Part shown: positions 1 to 7,438 of the stretch, in pieces
Numbering within the stretch: position 1 is the first letter of the stretch
Layout of the letters: every line of letters begins with the position of its first letter
Assembly (NCBI GenBank): GCA_026125625.1
Contig: JAHCKU010000029.1
Span: 1 to 16,100, forward strand
Reading direction: 5' to 3'
Origin: Burkholderiales bacterium
GTDB taxonomy: Bacteria; Pseudomonadota; Gammaproteobacteria; Burkholderiales; SHXO01
DNA: 16,100 nt
Notes under the pieces: model-generated
The model's database searches: none
Told to the model about the DNA's origin: nothing
The model's input: only the letters and a program-made list of their open reading frames with translations
Made by a program: the position numbers and the translations under genes

Positions 1-462
1 GGGTGCGTAGCCTCCGGCAGCCTCCCACACGCGCGCAGCCTGGCGCTGGGCATCCTCCCAGGTGTCGATCTCCAGCTGCAGCGCATCGCGCAGCACGCTC
101 GGTTCTGCACCATCGACGATCAGCTGCAGACCCTTGCGGGTGTAGGGATCGATCGAACCGCGCAGCATCGGCTCCAACGCCAGCAGCCCGCCCTTGCGTG
201 CCGTGTTGCCCCACAGGACGAGCCGGTCCAGCATCGCCCGGAATTCCGCCGCGGGAGGCCGGAACACCCACGGCAGCAGGCGCAGGCCGGCCATGAATAC
301 CGTCGGAGACGTTTGCAGCATGACCGCACCCAGGGTGCCGCCGATGACGATGGCGAAGGCGGTGATCTGCAGCAACGAGCGCAGCTCTCCGCCTTCGAGC
401 AGCTGTCCGCCGACGATCGCGGCAAGGCCCAGTGCTAATCCGATCAGGCTCGTACGATCCAT
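1..462 (-). CDS. motC: Flagellar motor stator protein MotC (MotA family), N-terminal part
   Basis: The reading frame is open from an ATG at 462 to the left edge, giving the first 154 residues of a MotA/TolQ/ExbB-type protein. The first two hydrophobic helices (about residues 5-22 and 30-48) are visible, followed by the start of the cytoplasmic region with the TRKGLQL and DGAEP stretches that I associate with MotC. MotA/MotC forms the proton channel of the flagellar stator together with MotB/MotD in the inner membrane. The partner gene is expected just beyond the edge. The gene lies downstream of fliA on the same strand and has its own sigma-28 promoter at 527-553. No strong ribosome binding site is seen before the ATG. 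MotA is the alternative name; MotC is chosen because of the flhF-flhG-fliA context and the N-terminal sequence. Confidence 0.88.
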   Translation of the reverse strand, partial: MDRTSLIGLALGLAAIVGGQLLEGGELRSLLQITAFAIVIGGTLGAVMLQTSPTVFMAGLRLLPWVFRPPAAEFRAMLDRLVLWGNTARKGGLLALEPMLRGSIDPYTRKGLQLIVDGAEPSVLRDALQLEIDTWEDAQRQAARVWEAAGGYAP

Positions 463-526
463 GAAAGGCGGGGTGAGAGAGGAACGGGCGCGTGCATGGA
501 AGGGCGATGCTCGCCCGGCCAGGCAG

Positions 527-553
527 ATAACGGCGGGGGAAGGTCAAACTTGA
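527..553 (-). promoter_or_regulatory. Sigma-28 (FliA) promoter for motC
   Basis: On the minus strand a -35 box TCAAGTTT (553-546) is followed by exactly 11 bases (545-535) and a -10 box GCCGTTAT (534-527). The enterobacterial FliA consensus is TAAAGTTT-N11-GCCGATAA, so six of eight bases match in the -10 box and seven of eight in the -35 box, with ideal spacing. Transcription would start near 519-521, about 57 bases before the motC ATG. FliA is encoded by the gene immediately upstream. Confidence 0.8.
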
Positions 554-562
554 TCGAGGCAG

Positions 563-576
563 CCTGCCCGGGCAGG
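563..576. repeat. Perfect 14-bp palindrome between fliA and the motC promoter
   Basis: CCTGCCCGGGCAGG is fully self-complementary. It lies 9 bases upstream of the -35 box of the motC sigma-28 promoter and about 130 bases downstream of the fliA stop. It could be a protein-binding site or part of a fliA 3' structure, but no T-run follows it on the minus strand, so it is not a classical intrinsic terminator. The rest of the 463-706 gap shows no coding sequence. Confidence 0.4.
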
Positions 577-706
577 TGGGGCTGACGCCCGGCCCGCAGG
601 AGGCGGACGCAGCCGGGACATGCGATCGCTGCAGGCAGCGGGTAACGGAGGCTTGCTGCAGCTCCGGTATTCAGGTCAGCCGGGCGCTCGAACCGGCTGT
701 GCTGCG

Positions 707-1426
707 CTATTTCTGCGTATAGCCGCGCAGGCGTGAGCGCAGACGCGCTACCGCCTGGCTATGGAGCTGACAGACGCGTGATTCCGACACCCCCAGGACT
801 GCACCGATCTCCTTGAGGTTCATTTCCTGCTCGTAGTACAGGCCCATGACGATCTTCTCGCGCTCGGGCAATACGCCGATGGCCTGCACCAGTGCGAGGC
901 GGAAGCGCTGGTCCTCCAGCACTTCCAGCGGACCGACCTGATTGGCGGCCACGAACACGTCGAAGAAATCGCTGTCTTCGGATTCCTGGAAATCCTCGTA
1001 ATGCAGCAGCTGATAGCCGCGCGACTCGAGCAGCATATGCTGATATTCATCCAGCGGCACACCCAGCTCCGCGGCAAGCTCCTGCTCGCGCGGGGCGCGC
1101 CCCAGACGCTGCTCCAGCTGATTGATGGTTGCCTCGATACGGCGCAGGTTCTTGCGCACGTTGCGCGGCAGCCAGTCCGCCTGCCGCAGCTCGTCCAGGA
1201 TCGATCCGCGGATGCGCTGAATGGCATAAGTCTCGAACTGCGCGCCCTGCGTATCGTCGAAATTCTTGGCTGCATCCAGCAGGCCCAGCAGGCCGGCCTG
1301 AATCAGATCGTCCACATGCACACTGGCCGGAAGCCGCGCCATGAAGTGGTAGGCGATGCGCTTGACCAGCGGAGCCATCTGCTCGACGAGCTTGCTTTGG
1401 TCTGCGGTGAGGGTGGAAATGGCCAT
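707..1426 (-). CDS. fliA: RNA polymerase sigma-28 factor FliA (flagellar sigma factor)
   Basis: This 239-residue protein is the sigma factor for late flagellar and chemotaxis genes; family members are usually about 235-250 residues. Region 2 is clear at residues 37-88 (HVDDLIQAGLLGLLDAA, then the FETYAIQRIRGSILDELR stretch and WLPR). Region 3 lies around 95-150. Region 4 with its helix-turn-helix is at about 203-232 (NLKEIGAVLGVSESRVCQLH). The ATG at 1426 is chosen because the protein then starts where FliA proteins start; the same frame continues upstream into flhG without homology. It begins 41 bases after the flhG stop, so it is probably co-transcribed with flhF-flhG. The ribosome binding site is weak. 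The motC promoter just downstream is a likely target. Confidence 0.96.
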   Translation of the reverse strand: MAISTLTADQSKLVEQMAPLVKRIAYHFMARLPASVHVDDLIQAGLLGLLDAAKNFDDTQGAQFETYAIQRIRGSILDELRQADWLPRNVRKNLRRIEATINQLEQRLGRAPREQELAAELGVPLDEYQHMLLESRGYQLLHYEDFQESEDSDFFDVFVAANQVGPLEVLEDQRFRLALVQAIGVLPEREKIVMGLYYEQEMNLKEIGAVLGVSESRVCQLHSQAVARLRSRLRGYTQK

Positions 1427-1467
1427 GGATGGGCATCGAATCTCGATCGCTTCGGGCGAGAGGCATT

Positions 1468-2337
1468 CTACCGGCTTTGAGCCACCGAGCGGACGGCCGA
1501 TACCACACGCGCTGCCAGCGCATGTGCGGACAGCTCGGCCTCCTGCCCCTGGTCCATGACCGCGTCGGCACATGCACGTAATGCCCGCGTGCTGCCGGAT
1601 TCGGGGAACATCTCCACTACGGGCTGCCGCAGGGCGAACGCCCGCTGCCCGGCAGGCTCGTTCGGGACGATGGCCAGGCATTCGATGTTCATGCCGATGA
1701 ACTGGCGGCAGGTGGCAGCAAGATTGGTGAACGCCGCCTGCGCATGGGGGATGTCATATGTCGCCTGCAGGATCAGGCCGGCACGGCAACGCCCGCTGTC
1801 CAGGGCAATGCGCTTGAGCAGGCGATAGGTGCGCGTGATCGAATCCGGCTCGGCACGCGCCACCACCACCACCTGCTCGGCCAACGGCAGGGCATGGAAA
1901 GCCGCCACCGGTGCCTCGACGATGGATACGTCGGCCGTGCTCGACAGGCCGATCAGCACGTCCGCCAGCCGGCCGAGATCCTGCTGTCGCAGCCGCTGCC
2001 ATCCGGCAAAGAACCGGCTCGCCGGTATCACCCGCAATGACTCGCGCACGCAAAGACTCACCTCATGCGCGGCACGCGTGCCGCACACCGCATCCATGAG
2101 ATCCGGCACCGAATTGGCGCCCAGCAACCCGCTGCAGCTGTGCTCGCCGCCGACCCCGTCCCACAGCAGCACCTCCCTGCCCTGCGCAGCCAGGGACAGG
2201 GCAAGATTGGCGGCGATCACCCCGTGGTGCACGGACGCCGAGCCGGCACTCACCATCAGCGAGCGCAGCCCGGCGGGTTCCACCAGCCGGCGCAGCCCGG
2301 CAGCCTGATCAGCCAGCGCTTGAGTCACGGCATGCAT
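1468..2337 (-). CDS. flhG: FlhG/FleN-type MinD-like flagellar number regulator with degenerate ATPase motifs
   Basis: This 289-residue protein lies between flhF and fliA, the usual place of FlhG (FleN), the ParA/MinD-family regulator of flagellar number and partner of FlhF. The N-terminus has the DQAxxLR activation motif (DQAAGLRRL, residues 10-18), known in FlhG to stimulate the FlhF GTPase. The ParA/MinD fold can be followed through IAANLALSLAAQGREVLLWD (41-60) and VVVVARAEPDSITRTYRLLK (156-175). However, the stretch where GKGGVGKT should stand (about 29-40) reads VSAGSASVHHGV, with no P-loop lysine. The Walker B stretch reads SIVEAPVA (138-145) instead of an Asp-containing strand. A basic amphipathic tail (271-289) may bind membrane. 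The start at 2337 is set by DQAxxLR; the nearest AGGAG (minus strand) is about 13 bases upstream, further than usual. Confidence 0.85.
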   Translation of the reverse strand: MHAVTQALADQAAGLRRLVEPAGLRSLMVSAGSASVHHGVIAANLALSLAAQGREVLLWDGVGGEHSCSGLLGANSVPDLMDAVCGTRAAHEVSLCVRESLRVIPASRFFAGWQRLRQQDLGRLADVLIGLSSTADVSIVEAPVAAFHALPLAEQVVVVARAEPDSITRTYRLLKRIALDSGRCRAGLILQATYDIPHAQAAFTNLAATCRQFIGMNIECLAIVPNEPAGQRAFALRQPVVEMFPESGSTRALRACADAVMDQGQEAELSAHALAARVVSAVRSVAQSR

Positions 2338-2353
2338 GGCGTATTCATGTCTC

Positions 2354-3856
2354 CTAGTTCTGTCCGGCGGCGAGCGTAAACGGCAGGTCGCCGTCATCGA
2401 CCTGCTGCGGACCTTCACGGAACGCGCGTTCGACCAGATACAGAGGATTGGGAAGATGCAGATCCTCGGGCACGCGCTGGCCGTTGGTGACGTAGTGCAG
2501 GGTCAGGCCGTGGCGGATCAGCGCGTCGAGCGCAGTGCCGAGATTGAGCGCCTCGTCGATCTTGGTCAGGATGCAGCCCGCCAGATCGGCGCCGCGATAG
2601 GCACGCACCACGTCCTCGAGCACGTTGAGATGGGACACGGCCGACAGCAGCACCACGCGCTGCACGCGCCGGGTGGCACCCGAGAGCAGCGCCACCTGGT
2701 CGGCCAGGCGCCGATCGCGCTGGCTCATGCCGACGGTATCGATCAGCACCAGATGCCGGCTGCGCAGATCCTCCAGCGTGCTGCGCAGATCACCCTCGTT
2801 GCGGATGGCATAGACCGGCACGCCGAGGATCTTGCCGTAGATGCGCAGCTGGTCGACGGCACCGATGCGATACGTATCGGTGGTGACCAGGGCCAGCTTG
2901 GCGGCGCCATGCTTGAGCACGCACTCGGCAGCGAGCTTGGCCACCGTGGTGGTCTTGCCCACTCCGGTGGGACCGACCAGGGCCAGAATCCCGCCGGCAT
3001 CGACCAGTCCCGCGCCACCCGACGCCACGCGCAGCCGCTGCTGCAGGCGGGTCTTGACCAGGCGCAGTGCAGGCGCCACATCCAGACCCTCGGGCAGTTC
3101 GTCCACCAGCTCGCGCGACAGCGGGCTGCCGAATCCGGCACCGAGCAGCCGCCGCATCATCTCGCTGCGCGCCGGGTCCCGTCGCTTCAGGTCGTTCCAC
3201 GCCAACGCCGCGAGCTGCCCTTCGACCAGCGAGCGCAGCAGGCGCAGCTCATGCACCAGGTCATAGCTCATGCCGCCTGCTGCGGCTGCCGCCTCTGCCG
3301 CAGCAACGGCCGCTGCGACCGGGCTGTCGGCGACACCGGGGGCAGGCGATGGGGCAGCCGGTCGCGCCAGTGCCGCGCCCGCTTCCACCCGCAGGGCCGC
3401 CCCGGACGGGGGCGATCCCAGATGGACGTGCGCGGCACCATCTCCGGGATCGCTCGAGATAGCCGTGGATGCCTTGAGCACTTCGTCATAGCGGGCCACG
3501 GCGGATGCACCGGGCATGGGCGTGGATGGCCCCGGCGGGGCCGGACGCATGAAGCGCGGATCGCTGCGCACCACCGGGGGTACCTGCGCCGGGTCGCGCA
3601 CCGGGTCACGTACTGGGCCGCGTACCGTGCTCGCGCGCCGGAACACCGCCGGTGCCGGCTCGGCAGGCTTGCGCGGATCCGGCTGGCGCAACGCAGATAT
3701 CGTCACCGATTGCACTTCCGCCGGCGAAGCCGCCATGATTTCCACGCCGCGGCCCATTGCACGGTTGGACAGGATCAGAGCGTCTTCGCCCAGGGCCTGC
3801 CGCACCATGAGCAGCGCCTCGCGCGAAGTTTCGGCATAGAATTTTCTTACTAGCAT
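2354..3856 (-). CDS. flhF: Flagellar biosynthesis regulator FlhF (SRP-type GTPase)
   Basis: This 500-residue protein has the three-part FlhF layout. The N-terminal B domain (1 to about 55) starts MLVRKFYAETSREAL. A Pro/Ala/Arg-rich linker follows (about 60-195) and includes a small VRDP repeat. The N and G domains (about 200-490) resemble SRP54/FtsY. GTPase motifs are intact: GPTGVGKTT (295-303), DTYRIGAVDQL (327-337), DTVGMSQRD (373-381) and TKIDE (431-435). FlhF marks the cell pole and recruits the first flagellar parts at the inner membrane; its GTPase is stimulated by FlhG, encoded next. The ATG at 3856 lies five bases past the flhA stop. A GTG at 3883 would add nine residues without homology. 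GGGAGG lies 14 bases upstream of the chosen ATG, so translation is probably coupled to flhA. Confidence 0.95.
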   Translation of the reverse strand: MLVRKFYAETSREALLMVRQALGEDALILSNRAMGRGVEIMAASPAEVQSVTISALRQPDPRKPAEPAPAVFRRASTVRGPVRDPVRDPAQVPPVVRSDPRFMRPAPPGPSTPMPGASAVARYDEVLKASTAISSDPGDGAAHVHLGSPPSGAALRVEAGAALARPAAPSPAPGVADSPVAAAVAAAEAAAAAGGMSYDLVHELRLLRSLVEGQLAALAWNDLKRRDPARSEMMRRLLGAGFGSPLSRELVDELPEGLDVAPALRLVKTRLQQRLRVASGGAGLVDAGGILALVGPTGVGKTTTVAKLAAECVLKHGAAKLALVTTDTYRIGAVDQLRIYGKILGVPVYAIRNEGDLRSTLEDLRSRHLVLIDTVGMSQRDRRLADQVALLSGATRRVQRVVLLSAVSHLNVLEDVVRAYRGADLAGCILTKIDEALNLGTALDALIRHGLTLHYVTNGQRVPEDLHLPNPLYLVERAFREGPQQVDDGDLPFTLAAGQN

Positions 3857-3860
3857 GTCG

Positions 3861-5948
3861 TCATGCACGGCCTCCCGCGCCACCCAGCGTTGCGACCACC
3901 TTGATCACCCGATTCTCCGGCACCTCCGCCTGCGATATCACCCGCAGCTGCGGCGCCGCGCGCCTGAGGAAGCGTGCCAGCAGCGTACGCAGCACCGGTG
4001 GCACCAGCAGCACCGAGGGCTGCCCCAGCTGCTCGCGCGCCTGGCTCAGCTGACTGGCCTGCTGCAGCAGCCGCTCGGCCAGTCCCGGCTCCAGCCCCGG
4101 GCCTTCCCCGCCGCGTACCTGACTGGCCTGCGTGAGGATCTGCTCGAGCTGCGGGTCGAGCGAGAACACCTCCATTTCGCGCGTGCCGCCGTAGATCTGC
4201 TGCACGATGCTGCGGCCGAGCGCCACGCGCACCGCCTGGCTCAATTCCTCCGCATCCTGTGTGCGCGTGGCATGCTCGGCCAGACACTCGAGAATCGAGC
4301 GCATGTCACGAATGTGCATGCCTTCGCCGAGCAGGTTCTGCAGCACCTTCTGCACCGTGGGCAGCGGCAGCAGCTTGGGCACGAGATCCTCGACCAGCTT
4401 GGGCGCATCCTTGGCCAGATGATCGAGCAGGGCCTGCGTCTCCTCGCGCCCCAGCAACTCCGGCGCGTGCGCCTGGATCACGCTGGACAGATGCGTGGCC
4501 ACCACGGTGCTCGCGTCCACCACGGTGTAGCCCATCGCCTGCGCGTTTTCACGGACTGCCGCCTCGATCCACACCGCCGGCAACCCGAACGCCGGATCCC
4601 TGGTCTGCGGCCCGCTCAGCGGGCCCAGCACGCGCCCGGGGTTGATGGCCATGTACATGCCGGGCGAGACTTCCCCGTTGCCCACGTCCACGCCCTTGAG
4701 GGCGATGCGATAGGCATTGGGACGCAGTTCCAGGTTGTCGCGGATGTGCACCGAAGGCACCAGGAAACCCATGTCGGCGGCGAATTTCTTGCGCAGTCCG
4801 CGGATGCGGCGCAGCAGCTCACCATCCTGATTGCGATCCACCAGCGGAATCAGGCGGTAGCCGACCTCCAGGCCGAGGACGTCGATCGGCACCACGTCCG
4901 ACCACGAGACCTCCTGCGGCTCGGGCGGTGCCTCCTGCACCGGCGGCAGATCCTCCTCGACCAGAGGCTGCGCGCCGCGGCGTTCGAGCCAGTAGGCCAC
5001 GCCGGCAATGCAGGCGGCGATGAACAGGAACGCGAGATGGGGCATGTTGGGAATCAGCCCGAGCACGGTCAGGATGCCGGCGGTGATGTACAGCACCTGT
5101 GGGCGGCTGCCGAGCTGATCGAGCAATTGCGCATTCAGGTCCTGCTCGGCGGACACGCGCGTCACCAGAATGCCGGCGGCAGTGGAGATCACCAGCGCCG
5201 GCACCTGCGCCACCAGCCCGTCGCCGATGGTGAGCAGCGTGTAGATCTCCGCTGCCTGGGCCAGAGTCAGTCCATGCTGCAGCGTACCGATGACGAGGCC
5301 GCCGACGATGTTGATCAGCATGATGATGATGCCGGCCACGGCATCGCCGCGCACGAACTTGCTTGCACCGTCCATCGCGCCGTAGAACTCCGCCTCCTTC
5401 GCCACCTCCTGCCGGCGGCGGCGCGCCTCGGCCTCACCGATCAATCCGGCGTTGAGATCGGCGTCGATGGCCATCTGCTTGCCCGGCATCGCATCCAGGG
5501 TGAAGCGCGCGGCCACTTCCGCGATGCGGCCTGCACCCTTGGTGATGACGACGAAGTTGATGATCACCAGGATCACGAATACCACCAGGCCCACGGCATA
5601 GTTGCTGCCCACCAGGAAATGGCCGAAGGCCTCGATCACCTTGCCGGCGGCGTCCGAGCCGCTATGCCCGTGCATCAGCACCACGCGCGTGGAGGCGACG
5701 TTGAGCGACAGGCGCAACAGCGTGGTCAGCAGCAGAACGGTGGGAAACAGCGAGAAGTCCAGCGGCTTGAACACGTACAACGCGACCAGCATCACCAGCA
5801 TTGACATGGCGATGTTGAACGTGAACAGCAGATCGAGCGCGATCGGCGGCAGCGGCAGGACCATCATCGCCAGAATCATGATGATGAGCAGCGGCGCCGC
5901 CATCTGCTGCATGGTAGGACGCGCCAGGCTGACCTGTGCCTGCGCCAT
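3861..5948 (-). CDS. flhA: Flagellar export gate protein FlhA
   Basis: This 695-residue protein has the usual FlhA length. The N-terminal half carries about eight membrane helices, the first at residues 18-38 and 40-60. It includes conserved stretches LRLSLNVASTRVVL (78-91), KGAGRIAEVAARFTLDAMPG (137-156), the Asp-containing AIDADLNAG (160-168) and GAMDGASKFVRGDAVAG (190-206). The C-terminal part (about 330-695) is the soluble ring domain that receives export substrates and chaperones. FlhA forms the nonameric export gate in the basal body membrane ring and works with FlhB, encoded upstream. The ATG at 5948 is preceded by GAGGG at a spacing of eight. It ends just before the flhF start, consistent with one operon. 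Confidence 0.97.
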   Translation of the reverse strand: MAQAQVSLARPTMQQMAAPLLIIMILAMMVLPLPPIALDLLFTFNIAMSMLVMLVALYVFKPLDFSLFPTVLLLTTLLRLSLNVASTRVVLMHGHSGSDAAGKVIEAFGHFLVGSNYAVGLVVFVILVIINFVVITKGAGRIAEVAARFTLDAMPGKQMAIDADLNAGLIGEAEARRRRQEVAKEAEFYGAMDGASKFVRGDAVAGIIIMLINIVGGLVIGTLQHGLTLAQAAEIYTLLTIGDGLVAQVPALVISTAAGILVTRVSAEQDLNAQLLDQLGSRPQVLYITAGILTVLGLIPNMPHLAFLFIAACIAGVAYWLERRGAQPLVEEDLPPVQEAPPEPQEVSWSDVVPIDVLGLEVGYRLIPLVDRNQDGELLRRIRGLRKKFAADMGFLVPSVHIRDNLELRPNAYRIALKGVDVGNGEVSPGMYMAINPGRVLGPLSGPQTRDPAFGLPAVWIEAAVRENAQAMGYTVVDASTVVATHLSSVIQAHAPELLGREETQALLDHLAKDAPKLVEDLVPKLLPLPTVQKVLQNLLGEGMHIRDMRSILECLAEHATRTQDAEELSQAVRVALGRSIVQQIYGGTREMEVFSLDPQLEQILTQASQVRGGEGPGLEPGLAERLLQQASQLSQAREQLGQPSVLLVPPVLRTLLARFLRRAAPQLRVISQAEVPENRVIKVVATLGGAGGRA

Positions 5949-5987
5949 CTATCCGGCCCTCACCAGCGACGCCGCGCCGACGCGGCC

Positions 5988-6033
5988 CCCGGGCATGCCA
6001 TACGGATCGGGGCTGCGCCTGTTCATGCCCGGG
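5988..6033 (-). repeat. 10-bp inverted repeat across the flhB stop codon
   Basis: CCCGGGCATG (5988-5997) and CATGCCCGGG (6024-6033) are perfect inverted repeats separated by 26 bases. One arm contains the flhB stop codon and the other lies in the 74-base gap before flhA. In RNA this could form a GC-rich stem between the two genes. No T-run follows, so it is not an evident terminator. Confidence 0.35.
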
Positions 6034-7177
6034 CTTCCGCAAAGTTCTCGCCCGGATCGAGATCGGGCGGCACGGCGATCGCCGTCGGCTCGCGCGGGAC
6101 TTCTCCGCCGGCGCTGCGGTACCGGCGCAGCTGATAGACCCATGCCAGCACCTCTGCCACCGCGTTGTACAGCGCGGCGGGAATCTCTCTCCCCAGGTCG
6201 GCATGCACGAACAGCGCACGCGCCAGCGGAGGTGCGCGCAGGATAGGCACACGCGAGGCCTCTGCCAGCTCGATGATGCGCTGTGCCACCAGCATCGAGC
6301 CTTTGGCCACCACCCGTGGCGCGCCGCTGCGGCCTTCGCTGTAGCGCAGCGCCACCGCATAGTGGTCGGGGTTGGTCACCACCACATCTGCCTGGGGCAC
6401 TTCCGCCATCATCCGTCGCCGCGCTGCCTCTCTCTGCAGGGAGCGGATGCGGGCCTTGATCTGCGGATCGCCCTCGGTCTCCTTCATCTCCTGGCGCACT
6501 TCCTCCTTGGTCATGCGCAGCTGGCGCGCGTGCTCCCAGAGCCGGAACGGCACGTCGATGACCACCACCAGCAGCAGCGCACCGGCCACCAGCAGAAAGG
6601 TATGCCCCAGCAGCTGGGCCAGGTGTGCGAGCCCCCCCTGCAGCGATTCACCGACCAGCGCCAGGATGGTAGCGCGCTCGCTCCAGATCGCCCACGCCGC
6701 GACGCCGCCCACCAGCAGGGATTTGAGCACCGCCTTGCCCAGCTCGATCAGACCGTGCCAGGAGAAGATGCGTCCCAAGCCGCGCAGCGGACTCAGCCGG
6801 GAGAAGTTCGGCTGCAGCGCCTCGAACGTGAACAGCCAGCCGCTCACCATCATCGAGGCAACGATCGCGGCAGCGGCAACCAGCAGGAACCAGGGAGCCA
6901 GACCCAGCAGCGCAGTCGCGGCGGTCTCGAACAGACGCATGCCGAGCTGGCTGGTGTCGAAGGCACTGCTGCGATCGAGCGTGAGACCGGCGCGAACGAT
7001 ATTGAACAGAGCGTCCATCAGCGCGCCGCCGAGCAGCAGCAGACCGGCGCCCGCAGACATCAGGACGGCAAACGTGCTCAGTTCAGGAGAACGAGGGACC
7101 TGGCCCCGCTCGCGGGCCTGCTCCAGGCGTCGTGGTGACGCAGGTTCTGATCGTTCGAGATCGCTTTCCTCGGCCAT
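6023..7177 (-). CDS. flhB: Flagellar export switch protein FlhB
   Basis: This 384-residue protein is the substrate-specificity switch of flagellar type III secretion. The N-terminus is charged (residues 1-31, with RRLEQARERGQVPRS). Four membrane helices follow in about 35-210, then the linker with TKEEVRQEMKETEGDPQIKARIR and the cytoplasmic domain. The autocleavage motif reads NPDH at 269-272 when translation starts at 7177, matching the position of NPTH in enterobacterial FlhB; the usual Thr is Asp. An in-frame start seven codons upstream (7198) is possible but would shift this register. Neither start has a strong ribosome binding site. It is first in the minus-strand flagellar block, followed 74 bases later by flhA. 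Confidence 0.95.
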   Translation of the reverse strand: MAEESDLERSEPASPRRLEQARERGQVPRSPELSTFAVLMSAGAGLLLLGGALMDALFNIVRAGLTLDRSSAFDTSQLGMRLFETAATALLGLAPWFLLVAAAAIVASMMVSGWLFTFEALQPNFSRLSPLRGLGRIFSWHGLIELGKAVLKSLLVGGVAAWAIWSERATILALVGESLQGGLAHLAQLLGHTFLLVAGALLLVVVIDVPFRLWEHARQLRMTKEEVRQEMKETEGDPQIKARIRSLQREAARRRMMAEVPQADVVVTNPDHYAVALRYSEGRSGAPRVVAKGSMLVAQRIIELAEASRVPILRAPPLARALFVHADLGREIPAALYNAVAEVLAWVYQLRRYRSAGGEVPREPTAIAVPPDLDPGENFAEARA

Positions 7178-7275
7178 CCCCGCCCCGCCGGCAGCCATCC
7201 CGCCGGCTCGGATTGTGGCTCATCGCGCCGCTGCGACCCCCCCTGGCCGAGCGTACGCCGCCTTGTCGTGCGCCG

Positions 7276-7284
7276 AGTCTAGCA
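7276..7284 (-). promoter_or_regulatory. Possible extended -10 promoter element for flhB
   Basis: The minus strand reads TGCTAGACT, a TGn-extended -10 box of TAGACT, about 100 bases upstream of the flhB start. The matching -35 position (7304-7299, TGTTCC) is poor. I saw no sigma-54 site (TGGCAC-N5-TTGC) in the gap. This is only a candidate. Confidence 0.22.
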
Positions 7285-7329
7285 CGAGGTGACAGCGGGG
7301 AACACAAGATATTTGACAACGAGGCATGG

Positions 7330-7351
7330 AAAACCACTAGATGTAGTGGCT
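7330..7351 (-). terminator. Possible intrinsic terminator downstream of nfu
   Basis: On the minus strand CCACTA (7349-7344), a CATC loop and TAGTGG (7339-7334) form a six-base stem, extendable by one G-U and one A-U pair, followed directly by TTTT. It lies about 210 bases after the nfu stop and about 150 bases before flhB. The stem is short and the T-run weak, so termination may be partial. Confidence 0.4.
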
Positions 7352-7357
7352 CCAAGC

Positions 7358-7438
7358 GATGTCATTCCGCGCGCAGCGGGGAATCTTCTCGGCAGCGGCA
7401 AAAAGCAGGATCCCTCGGCTTCGCCTCGGGATGACATC
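7358..7438. repeat. Imperfect palindromic intergenic repeat (81 bp)
   Basis: The outer arms GATGTCATTCC (7358-7368) and GGGATGACATC (7428-7438) are inverted with one mismatch. Inside lie GCGCAGCGGGGAATC and GATCCCTCGGCTTCGCCTC. I recall elements with GTCATTCC... and ...GGGATGACA ends around GCGCAGCG/CTTCGC cores as short interspersed palindromic repeats in many bacterial genomes. From one copy, membership is an inference. There is no coding sequence in it. Confidence 0.6.

Noticed and set aside
1427..1681. An N-terminal extension of FliA by up to 85 residues.
   Set aside because: It overlaps the flhG coding sequence and has no sigma factor likeness; FliA begins at the ATG at 1426.
3855..5804. 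A 649-codon open frame on the plus strand opposite flhA, and a similar one opposite flhF.
   Set aside because: Both are shadows of flhA and flhF. Their His/Gln/Arg-rich products show no domains and no ribosome binding sites.
7313..7343. A TTGACA followed by TAGATG on the plus strand, as a possible promoter.
   Set aside because: The spacing is 19 bases, the -10 box is poor and lies inside a hairpin, and no plus-strand gene follows.
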